Positions 53,830-64,000 of a stretch of DNA of 64,000 nucleotides are shown here, piece by piece. Position 1 is the first letter of the stretch, and the number at the start of each line of letters is the position of its first letter. Source of the stretch: Nothopassalora personata (Eukaryota > Ascomycota > Dothideomycetes > Mycosphaerellales > Mycosphaerellaceae). The stretch spans positions 806,001 through 870,000 of the forward strand of contig CM066287.1 of assembly GCA_033816765.1 (NCBI GenBank), in the 5' to 3' direction. The translations under genes were made by a program, and so were the position numbers. The notes beneath the pieces are model-generated. The model was given only the letters and a program-made list of their open reading frames with translations. It searched no databases and was not told where the DNA came from.

Positions 53830-55380
53830 TATAAGGGGATGTCGTAATGTATAGTACGCCTACGATCTTCTAATCGTAGATAAACTAAAGCTTACTTTCT
53901 TCTATCGACGCTATACGCGTCTCCTAGTGTACGTATGCGCGTTACGTGCAGTATACTAAGCCGGGCATAGCCGCATTATATATAAGGGTTAGCTATAGGC
54001 TACCCTTATAACTGCCTCCCCTTCTAGGACGAGCTACTCTTAGCTCGCGGCTTCCGGAGGTTTCTATATAAGTAATCTATCTACTTCTCGTAGATTCCGT
54101 TACTATATTAACCCGCCTACGGGTCTCGTGCGTGTCGTTATTGTAGTATAGGTAGGTATAAAGTTATAGTTACCGGGTTAACTAACTCGAGGGTTTAAGA
54201 AGCGTACTATCTCCCTCCTTTTCCTTCTTTTCCCTTATACTACGTTCTCGTAGGGTACTACACCCGCACTACTAGCAATCTACTAGCTCCTTACTAGCGA
54301 CTATCTAGCAACCCGCTAGTACTACTATAGCTTTAGAGGAAGCTATCTAAGACTAGCTCCGCTAGGAGGCCCTTATAGGGGGCCTATTAGTACTACTAAC
54401 ACTATTACTAGCACTACTAGTATAGATGTCTAGCGCGCTCGGCGTACTAGACACGCTAGCGAAGCGTAAGTTTAGCGTACTAGGGCCGTAGACCCCTAAG
54501 TCCTTACTAGCTAGGCGCCTAGGTACCGATATTAAGATATATATACGTTATCTACCGTACTTCGTAGCTAGTAAGTATTCGCTACGCTCTTTGCTTACGA
54601 TACGCTTACTAATAGTATAGTAGACGAGTAGGATACGTATAATAGTGTTACTACCGGCGAGTTACTTAAGAAGTATAGGCGCTATAGAGACATTAGGCAC
54701 CCCTACATTAGTAATACTAGCGTCGCTATCGCGTAGCTAGTAGCTCGCCTACGCGCCGCTCGCGCCTAGCGCGATAAGCTTATCTAGGGGCTTAGTAACC
54801 CTCTTACTAAATAAGAGTAGGATGCTCTAGACTAGTAGTACGAGGTCTACGCCTAGCTAGGCGAGTAGATCCTAGAGGTAAGTACTACGCCTCGCTAGCG
54901 CTCCCTACGCTCGCCGTATACGGCGTACTGTCGCTCCCTATATAAATCGGCTAACCTCCTCCTAGGCTAAGAGGTAGTTCTCTACCTATAAGAATAAGCG
55001 TATAGGCGACACCCGCGTACGCTTCGCCGGCGCCTCTACTACTACTACTCCCTCCTCCGCCGCCGCTACTACGTCCGTAGTTCTATAGTAAGAGTAGAAC
55101 AGGGCCCTTAATAGGCTCTTCGAGCTCGGCCGTACGGTAAGTAATATACGTGTCGTATACGTATCCTATACTAACCGTAGTTATAGTTCCTATAGGCTAG
55201 AAACATTAACACTACTACGGCCGATAGGGCCTTCTTACTACTAGCCCTACGGGGCGAGTATAATAAGGAGGATAATAAGGATAATAATAACGAGTAATTA
55301 CGCGCTCCGCGTATATTAGCCGCCTACTACGCGCCTATCTTCTATCTACGTAGCGCCGTAGCGCGCCCTATAAAAGTTTA
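53830..55380 (+). repeat. Repeat copy A (LTR-like start plus coding remnant)
   Basis: Begins GGATGTCGTAATGTATAG at 53,838. It matches copy B at 57,237 through about 350 bp, with shared phrases such as TATAAGGGTTAGCTA and GAGCTA(C/T)(T/C)CTTAGCTCG, and again around 54,580-54,720. Plus-strand remnants read DVAIA-like and LVARLRAARA then QYEVYA-like sequence once TAG is taken as Gln. Probably the 5' part (LTR and gag) of an element present twice. Confidence 0.6.
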
Positions 55381-55699
55381 TTTTTAAAATGAATACTCTT
55401 CTCTCTACTCTTCTCTCTCCTTACCTCCCTCTCTAATGTTATTACTATCGGGGGTGTTTACTTAACTAAGTAAGCGAGCCTTTTAATCCGATAGAATATA
55501 CTAAGAGTTAGTGTCTTATATATAGGTTATAGCTAATGTTACTATCGGCGGTTAGAGGCCACCGTTAATGTAGATACTGTCAAATAGGCCTCCCCCCGTA
55601 TTGTTAGTAAAAAGAGGAGGTTATGTCTAAAGGGTAAGGTCCTTATATCCGGCTACTAAAGGGTTAAGGCCTAAATATATAACCTATGCCTTTACTTTA

Positions 55700-57235
55700 G
55701 CGCCTTATATAGCCTTCGTAGACACCTTATATTCGACTATTATACGCGTAGCCTTCGAGGATCCTTCTGCCGGCTTATACCGTCTTCGCTAACGCCTTAT
55801 ATTCGGCTACTATACGCGTAGTATTCGCGAGTCCTTATACTAGCTCCTAGCTATTATACTCTTCTAGCTAGCCCTTCTATCGTACTAGGTACTATACTTT
55901 ACCCTTATACTTACGCTTTCCTAGTACTACCTCTACTTTATATTCCCCGTCCTTATTAGCGAGGGCTATAGTACCTCTATCCTTCTCGCTACCCGCGTAC
56001 GGCTCGAGGAGAGATATATAGAATACATTATAAATTCTTAAGTCGGCTAGTAGTACTAGGCGGTACGCCTACGAACCGATAGCGTTAATAATGCGGTACG
56101 GTCTAATAAACTTCGGACCTATCTTCTTCTTCGGTAATACTAACTTTAGGTTCTTTATAGATAATAAGACTATGTCGCCTACGCAATAGCTCTTAGCCTT
56201 ATAAGTCTTATTATAGTAGCGAGTCTAATCGGCTACTACGATTTCCTAATGCTTCGTAAGCGTAGCGCGTATCTCTCGTATACGGTTAACTAAGTCTATC
56301 GCTACTAGTACCTCCCCTTCCCGGATCTAGCCTCGAGATCCTATAGGTGTTAGGGTAATCTTAGGTCTCTAACTATACGCTATCTCGAATAGGCTTATAC
56401 GTAGCGTAGGATAGACGCTATTATTACATGCGAATTTAGTAATAGCTAGCTACTTAGCCTACTCTATCTAGTTCTCGCTATAGTAATAACGAAGGTACTA
56501 TTCTAAGGTTTAGTTTACCCTCTTAGTCTAGCCGTTAGTCTAAGGGTAGAAAGCTATAGATAGCTTACGCTTTACCTACGCCTCGAAGTAGAAGTTACTC
56601 TAGAACTTACTCGTAAACACTAACCCGCGGTTACTTACTATATCCGCTAGTACACTATAATGCCGCACAACTTCGTCTCGTAAGATCCTCGTAAGCTCCG
56701 CCGCTATATATGTCTTAGTCGTAGGAATGTACAAGTTTATTTTAGAGTAGCGGTCGACGATTACTAGGATCGCGTTATATACGCATTCTCCTCGCTTACT
56801 TAGCGGTAGGTCCGTAATAAAATCTATAGTAATCTCCTACTATAGACCGTCTAGCCTAGGTAGTAGCTATAGCTCGCTATAGGGTCGATAGCGCCTCGCC
56901 TTCGAGGTCTAATAAGCCCTATAGTTTCTAATATACTCCCTTACTTCCTTACTAAGTGATTCCTACTAGTAATAACGTCGTAGTAGCTCTTTAGTCTTTA
57001 CCTTACTAAAGTACCCTACTAGTAGGTTGTTATAATGTATATAGAGTAGCTATACTCTTACTACATAGTCTTCGGGTACTATAATCGTATTCCCGCGATA
57101 GACTAACCCGTCTTTTATATACTAGTCCTTAGCGTCCCCTTCGCTAGGTGCCTACGATAAGTATACGACGTACCTATCGTCTCTCCCCTACACGATTTTT
57201 ATTAGTAGTATAAGTAGTCTACCTAGGCCGCTGTT
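55700..57235 (-). mobile_element. Ty3/gypsy integrase remnant 2 (RIP-mutated)
   Basis: Minus strand at 55,980-56,250 reads YCVGDIVLLSIKNLKLVLPK, KKKIGPKFIRPYRIINAIGS, then ADLRIYNVFYISLLEPYAG. This is the integrase C-terminal end plus the region that often precedes a chromodomain. Upstream (right) the integrase core runs to about 57,230, where repeat copy B abuts it, so RT and gag are missing here. A different family from remnant 1, judged by sequence. Confidence 0.8.
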
Positions 57236-57236
57236 A

Positions 57237-58140
57237 AGGGATGTCGTAATGTATAGCATGCCTACGACCTACTAGTCGTAGATGAACTAATTCTTACCTT
57301 TTGTTCAAGACGTATTGCGCGTCGTAAGGTGTACGCATACGTGTTACGTGCGGCTTAGTAGCCGGTCGCGACCGTATATTACATATAAGGCTATATATAA
57401 GGGTTAGCTACTAGGCTACCCCTTACAATTACCTCTCCTCCCGTACGAGCTATCCTTAGCTCGCTAGTTACTACGTAGAGGTTCCTACGTACTTCTAGAA
57501 CTATAGTTACTATACGGCCTATATACGGGTTACGTACGTATCGTTATGTAGGTATAGGTAAGTAAGGCTTAGTTACTATACCGACGTAGCTAGTTAGGGG
57601 CATAAAACTCTAGCCTAACCTAGCCCTATTCTCCTAGTACGTTCCCTAGCGTACTACCTCCGTTACACTACTACTACGTACCCGCGCCGTACCCTTACCG
57701 TAAGCGCCTCGCTAGCACTATCGTTATTATGTCTAACGGGCCCTCCTCGCCTCCGTCCTCTAGCCGCTCCGCCTCCTCCCGTAGCATTAGTAGCAATAGC
57801 ACTACTAGTACCGTAGAAGACGAGCGCCGCTAGGCGGCTCTAGTGCGCGACGCACCTAGAACGCCTAGTAGTCGTAAGCGACTAGCATCCCCCTCGTAGC
57901 TACTAACGCCCTCGCCCGCTACTAAGCTCTCGCTAAGGATTAATATATACATACGGTGCCTCCTATACTTCGTTAAGGGTAAGTCTCTACGCGCGCCGCC
58001 TACGATTCGTATACTAACTACTTACTAGACGAAGCCGATGACTATAATAGTATTACTACCGGCGAGCTCCTAAAGAAGTACGGCCGCTATAGGCGTAATA
58101 GACATAAGTGCGAGCCTAATACTAGTATTGACGACTGATT
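57237..58140 (+). repeat. Repeat copy B (partner of 53,830)
   Basis: Starts GGATGTCGTAATGTATAG and stays alignable with copy A to about 58,110 (shared AGTATTACTACCGGCGAG(C/T)T phrase at 58,047 and 54,643). Copies A and B are in direct orientation, about 3.4 kb apart, and flank gypsy remnant 2. That fits either two insertions of one family or a long terminal duplication. Confidence 0.6.
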
Positions 58141-58599
58141 AGTTATGTTAACTTTAGGTTTAGTTATGTCGACCTTAGGTTTAGAGGGAGGGTCCCTTAG
58201 GTCTAACTTGCCCTAAATTTCATTTAGGTTTAATTAGACATTTAGGTGAGCTAGCGGGACCTAGTATAGCTATTAAGATATATACTGCGCAGTTAAGCAT
58301 TGTAAGCGTAGCATTAAGGCAACAATTTAATTTATACCTCTCGAGTAGAGGGTATAGGGGTTTAGGTCCGCTAATCCTCTTATTTTATCTAGCTACTACG
58401 CTGCTCGTTACGTAACCTAATTTCACGGTCCCGGGACCGGCAAATACCTCTGCTTACATAAGCGCCGCTCTACACCACTACAACTCGGACAGGCCTACAT
58501 AGGGTAGTTAGTAGACATTATTTTAGTAGTTAATGAGGGGGGGTATTAAGTGTACACCCGGTGGCGTATTAGCATCTAGTTTATAAGGTCAAAATTACG

Positions 58600-58760
58600 G
58601 TTCAAGGTCTAAGGTTCACGGTTAAGGTTATTACTTAAGGTTAAGGTTCAAGGTTAAGGTTCAAGGTTAAGGTTTACGGTTAAGGTCGACTAAGGTCGAA
58701 AACACTTAAGGTCCAAGGTATTTAGTAACAATTACGGTCATAAGGTCCTATTAAGTAACA
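58600..58760 (+). repeat. AAGGTT(A/C)AAGGTT short tandem repeat
   Basis: Repeated AAGGTTCAAGGTTAAGGTT and variants such as TAAGGTC and TACGGTT, about 12-13 bp unit, just upstream of the gag remnant at 58,884. CA occurs here more than in surrounding sequence. Confidence 0.75.
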
Positions 58761-58859
58761 ACTAGTATTAGCACATTCTAAAGTAAGCACTACGTAACAA
58801 TAGATACGGCTACATTACTAGAAAAACTTAGCACCTTTACCGACATAGGTAGAGGCTAC

Positions 58860-61800
58860 GAATAGCCTATAAACCCCACGAAAATGGAAGGGGTCTATAG
58901 GGATTCTGTCCCTTATAAGGGGATAGAGGAATTGGAGGAAGGAGAAACACCTAAATCTAGTAAAGAAGGGAGAAGCGGAACTAGCGCCGCTAAATTAGGT
59001 ATAGGTGTAGGAACGAATAGCACAATTGGAATAGATGCTATTACTACCCTCTTTAGACGATTAGCAGTAGTAATAGAAAACGCTAGCCCTCGCTTTCCAC
59101 CTCTAGGAGGTACTAAGAATCCGTTCTTTAATAGTACCAATGCTACTAAGTTCTAGGAGCAGTTTAGCGACCTAATAGACTAGTATCCGCCTCGGGCATC
59201 CATTAAGAAGGATGATTTCTAGGGCAGGTTTAAGCGCAATTGCGAAACTACTATCCGGCGCGTAGTTATGAGGCTGCCTAGGTGGCTTACTAATAAGGCA
59301 CGTTTTAGGAGGGCGTTCTTATTAGAGTTCTTAAGGTTTAACGCCTACTCGATATTAGGGAGTCGGGAATATCTTAAGGAGATTATTAGGGCGCAGTAAG
59401 GCAAGAGGCCTAAAGAACAAGATATAAAGGAATTCATCCGCCTATTTATATCCTTAAGTGACCTAATTGAACCTAAGGATTTAGATAATAGCTCCCGGAG
59501 TCGCCTCCTCCTTTAGGGATTACTAGAGGCAGTCGCGAAAGCGGTCTATAAGGCTTACGGGCTTTACCTAAAGCAACCTAAGAAGTTTAGGGACTTTTAG
59601 AGGATTCTCGATAAAGCTACTAGCATCGTAGATAGTGAGGAGGGATAGAAAGCTATACATACAGATTTCCCTCTTACTTTACCTTAGCTATACCGCTTAG
59701 TCGTAAAGTAAATGCCGCGCCTTAAGCCTAAGATTAACACGCTTAAGAAGGCCACCTCTAGGACTATTGTTAATAATGACCTAATCTAGAAGGTAGCTAA
59801 GATAAGTATACGTGCATACTAGCGCGGTCGCGTCGCGGACGCGGGTACCTTCTACCCGAGCGAGAATTAACGCTCTATGTAACCGGAGAGGCACGACCTA
59901 GACACTAAACTATAGGTTTACGTAATATAGCGTCCCCTATCGTAGAATCGCGAACAGTTTAAAGCGATAGATAGTTGTTACTATAACTATAGTAGTTCGA
60001 AGTACTAGGCTAGCAATTGTAGGGCAATAAGGTCCTTAATATCCCGGGGCTACGTATACCTCGCCCCGAACAACTAGTAGTATCTAGGGAAAGAAGGCGA
60101 TCCACGTCCTACTAAGTTCAACTTTCGGAGGGACTATAGTAAACCGAAACTGCTCTACACACTCCCTCTACTCGAAGAACATTATAGGCCGATCGAGTTT
60201 AACAACTAGTATAAGATTCCCGCACTACGTAAGTAATAGATAGGTAGGGACTACACTAGGGTAATAAAGGTCACGCCTCCTAATTATTCTAAGTCCCCTC
60301 CTAACTTTAGGCATTTAATAGAGTATAGCCCTTAGGACGTACGGTCTAGCTAAACGGAGAAGGCTACTAGGACATATTAGGTCTCATTCGGAGAAAGTAA
60401 AGCGGAGTAGGCGATCGACTTAGGCGAACTTAACGAGGTATCTACCTATCCTATGCAGTCTAACAAAGTGAAAGGGAAGGCACCCGTAGGCATTCTAAAG
60501 AATCCGCACCCGAGGACCCGGTCCTTAGCCTAGGATCTACGAGCCCGAGCTAAGGCTACTAAGAAAGTTCGCCTACAATTAGAATAGGAGATCCGGTAAG
60601 CTAAGATTAACTAGTAGGAGGTTAAAATGATTAACGAAGTTAGTGCTTAAATAAGCGAAACTTAATCATTAGCTAAATCCGGGGTAACCCTAGGAAGGGG
60701 AAATAATGCCTAAGTAAATAGATTAGGGAACGATACTAATAAAGGACTACCTAAGGATATGCCTATTAGTCCCGTAAACGCCCCCTTCGCATAAAGGAAG
60801 CGTATGTAGAATGCTAAGACTATAAGGATTAATAACTACGTCCGACAATATAGTTTAGCTAGTAATAGTCCGGTTATAAAGGAAGAGGGTATTATCTACT
60901 AGATTAATTAGATCCTCTAGACAACGTTTCCTAATGTAAACGCCTAAGATTAGTTTCGATATAGTCGCTAGTTCGAGGCTGCCCTCTTTAGTCGCGTTAC
61001 TAACACCCCCGCTCTTTAGGAGAAGCTCGCTACAGTACGACGTCTTATAGGAAAGGACCCTAAGGTTCGCACTAGACAAGTATTTACCTATAAAGATGAA
61101 CCTAAGTATAATAAGGAGGTCTTCCGCGAAGATAGTTAGGCCTAGTATGTCGGAGTGTATTTAACTATGCTTTGCTCTAAGGGTGCGGTCCCTACTACTA
61201 AGCTATATAAGGACGTTAAGAAAATCGGGCTCTCTAGTGTCCTTAACAACTTTACTATAGTCCCTAGTCCTTAGGTAGTAGCGGAGTTTAGGATAAATAA
61301 GAACTAGATTAGGTGCCTAATTAATAAGGGTTCCGAGGTAAATATCATCGGCTAGAGGAACGCGTATAGGTTTAGGTTACTAGTAATGTCGAGTGCTTAG
61401 CTTACCTTTCGAGGTGCTAGAGGGCGGGCCCAGTTTAAAGGTGTTGTAGGCAATTTAGATGTTTAGGTATTTAGGGTTCACTACTAAATAGACATGTTCA
61501 TCTCCTCGGATCTAAACTTACTAACAATCCTAGGACGTCCGTAGGCCCGTAAGGTGCGACTTACTGCCCGTAACTGCGATGATGGTTTATAGGAGGGAAC
61601 TATTGCTAGCCGTAAAGGTAAAAGTGTTATGTTTACTGCCCTAGTTAGCTCGGACAGGTGTAAGACCCTTTAAGAACTATTAAAAGCGTCGGGAAATAGA
61701 AGGGTAGGTTAAATTACGGCGCTTAACCTACCGACTTACTAAAGCCGGATTTAATAAAATTAGTGAGGTTCTCGCACTATCTCGGAGGAACCTCGGACTT

Positions 61801-64000
61801 TAATTTACCGGTCCCGGGACCGGTAAATAGCTATAGTGAGGAAAACGGATACTACTACGACACGACGTATCTATAGGAACCCGGTAAGGCTCTAACGCCT
61901 AGCAACCATTCAGCTCACTTATTAGGATTGCTTAGGACTGTTAGAATAAAGGAACGAGTTGCAGAAATTGGAATAGGCGCGTTCGAGGGAGATTCTATTA
62001 CTAACGTTTATTCAGTTTAAGGGGATTGGCCTACCGAGATCCTAAGGCAGTCTACATTAAATACTTAGGTACGAAAGCAATAAATAGGCTAACATATAGC
62101 TAATATTAGGATGCCGTAGGTCTTCACGATATATAAGCGTAAGGCGGATAAGAAGAAGCTAGTAGACGCGAGCGTTCACGAACGCCTAGAATCACAAGTT
62201 AAGGGAGATATAGAATGGAAGCGTAGGGCACTATACCTGGAATCTAAGATACCTAAAGGACAAGGACCGTTCGATAGGAAGTACTTAACTAAGAAATTCT
62301 TAAGTATTGAGCGAGGTAGCCGGATTACGCTAGAACGACTTACCTTAATTAAGGTTAGTATTAAGCTATTACTAATAGAAAGGGCCTTATTCGATAAGAT
62401 GCTCTACAACCGGGAGGCAGTCCTCGCTTAGGATTTCAGTTATATAAGGCAAATTAGGCACGACGTCGTGCTACCTTAGAAGATCAACACGGTCCCTCAT
62501 AGGCCATAGTAGGCACGCCCTATCCGGTTGTACCTAAGTCTTAGGGCAATTGTTAAGCGCATAATTAGAGCCCGGATTAAGAACAACATCCTAGAATACT
62601 TATAAGGGGCATATTCCAATAGCTAGTTCCTAGTCGTAAAGAAGGTTAATACCTCTAGAAGCGATATGCTATATCGGTTAATTAACTTAGCTATGCTCCT
62701 AAATAAGGTTACTATACGCGATGCTAACATTCTACCGGATACGGATAGCTTCTTAGAGAATTTTGCCGGGTACCGAGTCGCTTTACTTATGGACCTGTTT
62801 TTAGGTTATAATTAGATTACTTTAGATAAGTCCTACCGGGACTTAATAGCCTTTATAACCCCTCTTAGCCTAGTACGCAACACGACTCTACCTTAAGGAG
62901 CTACTAATTTAGTTACTTAGTTCGTACGTACGGTAATAAAGATTCTACTTAATTATATCTCGTATCGAGCGAAGCCGTTTCTCGATAACATCGGTATTAA
63001 GGGACTAACTAAGGACTATAGGAATGCCGAAGTAGAGCCTAGGTTAAGGAAATAGGTCGTTAAGCACATCGTTTCCCTAGATCTAGTTCTTACTAACCTA
63101 GAAAGAGCTAGTACGGTAGTTACTAGAGGCAAATCCTAATAGTTATACAAAAAGCTTAAGATTGTTAGGTACGTTACTAGGCCGGATAGTCGCTATCCTA
63201 ATCTAAAGGTTGTAGCTAAGATCCTAGATTAGCCTACGCCTACCTATATTAAGGAGGTCCGTACCTATGTAGGGCTATATATGTACTTCCGGATATAGAT
63301 TCCCTAGTTCGTTATTATCGCTCGACTAATGTATAAGCTACTAAAGAAGGACGCCGAGTTTACCTAGACAGAAAATAAGCAGTTCTTAAAAGAGGAGGTT
63401 ACTAGATATCTTATATAGGCTCTAGCCTTAGTTACCCTCTACTACTTACCTAGTGCTAGGTCTATCTTTATCTTAGTTAATACTAGCGGCACTAGATAGG
63501 GATGTATCGTTTCTTAAGAATTAATGGACAGTACCCGACGGCATTACCCGGTGCGGTATAAGAGCGGAATCTAGAATGCGTTAGAATCTAGATATAATGC
63601 TAGTAAGCGGGAATGCCTTAGGGTCCTTAAGGGGCTTAAGAAGATCTAGAGATATATTACTAGCGTTGATTTTGTCCTTAAGGTTAATGCTAAGACACTT
63701 ATATAGTAGCTTAACCGGCCGGCTTCGGACCTACCGAACTCGGCAATAGCCTAGTAGGTTGTATAGATTAGGTTATTTACGTTCGAGGTAAAGCACGTTA
63801 CGGGGACTAGACACACTAGCCTAGATGCCCTATCTCGTAGGCCCTCTACACCTTAGGAACCTAGGGAAGCTAACGAAGACAAAGTCGACCGGATAATTAA
63901 TAATAAGCTATTCGGGTACCCGGAGCCGGTCGACACCTATCTAGTTAAAATCTAGAAAACACGACATCTCGGGGACCGATACTCTAAGGGCTCTTAGTAG
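58860..64000 (+). mobile_element. Ty3/gypsy element 3, gag-pro-RT (RIP-mutated, runs off edge)
   Basis: Plus strand. A surviving 90-codon frame (58884-59156) starts the gag region, MEGVYRDSVPYKGIEELEEG. It continues through stops as gag (FLLEFLRFNAYSILGSREYL). Near 61,320 is a decayed protease (NKGSEVNIIG for DSGSEVNIIG). RT runs from about 62,580: FLVVKKVNTS, LMDLFLGYN and FLDNIGIKG (62,978-63,003), where active elements have YVDD or YIDD. RNase H-like sequence (ALVTLYYLPSARSIFILVNT) follows near 63,430. The catalytic Asp is lost, so it is inactive. The 3' end is outside the window. Confidence 0.82.

Larger units (their letters stand above)
48890..64000. mobile_element. RIP-saturated block of nested retroelements
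   Basis: Sequence character changes near 48.9 kb. CA and TG dinucleotides become rare, TA abundant, CG retained, and there is no 60-codon open frame from 48,577 to 58,883 in any frame. Reading TAA/TAG as former CAA/CAG restores recognisable Ty3/gypsy proteins in several places on both strands. This is the footprint of repeat-induced point mutation acting on CpA. The block runs off the right edge. Confidence 0.93.

Noticed and set aside
58600..58760. Interstitial telomere
   Set aside because: The unit is GGTTAAGGTTCAA-like, not the TTAGGG expected for filamentous ascomycetes.

Overview
The window looks like nuclear DNA of a filamentous ascomycete. Genes carry short GT-AG introns (about 43-85 nt) with CTAAC/CTGAC-like branch sites. 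Fungal single-copy genes are present: MET10, PTPA/RRD, phospholipase B, NAA20, cytosolic uS17, mitochondrial bL36, pyruvate kinase, SPO22/ZIP4 and an Smr-domain protein. Repeats carry the C-to-T scars of repeat-induced point mutation (RIP). A large decaying family of F-box-like genes and the overall style suggest Dothideomycetes, perhaps Mycosphaerellales; that placement is inference.

Layout. 1-11.2 kb is a gene-rich arm: MET10 (partial, off the left edge), a low-complexity protein, a PTPA phosphatase activator divergent from an AT-hook nuclear protein, and a secreted phospholipase B. 11.2-29.6 kb is an accessory island. It holds a 629-bp non-autonomous hAT-type element with an 8-bp target duplication that splits a degenerate gene, a full-length Ty1/copia retrotransposon with identical 138-bp LTRs, an array of diverged 177-bp tandem repeats, many broken F-box-like genes, and one intact conserved gene (NAA20). 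29.9-48.1 kb is again mostly core genes: bL36m divergent from uS17, pyruvate kinase, a six-exon SPO22/ZIP4 gene, a two-helix membrane protein, a tRNA-Asp gene, a LisH-WD40 protein and a CUE/Smr-domain protein. From about 48.9 kb to the right edge lies a block of nested Ty3/gypsy-type elements almost saturated with CpA-to-TpA changes. From 48,577 to 58,883 there is no open frame of 60 codons on either strand.

The most unusual signal is the tRNA-Asp(GTC) gene at 42,998-43,142. Besides a 19-nt intron at the normal position after the anticodon, it contains a 54-bp insert in the 5' side of the anticodon stem. The insert has every hallmark of a spliceosomal intron (GTAAGC donor, CTGAC branch site, TTTCAG acceptor) and an internal hairpin, recalling the introner-like elements described in Dothideomycetes. 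A second theme is contrast: an intact, unmutated copia element sits about 30 kb from a gypsy block destroyed by RIP. Splice models were read by eye and checked for phase; they are not backed by transcripts.
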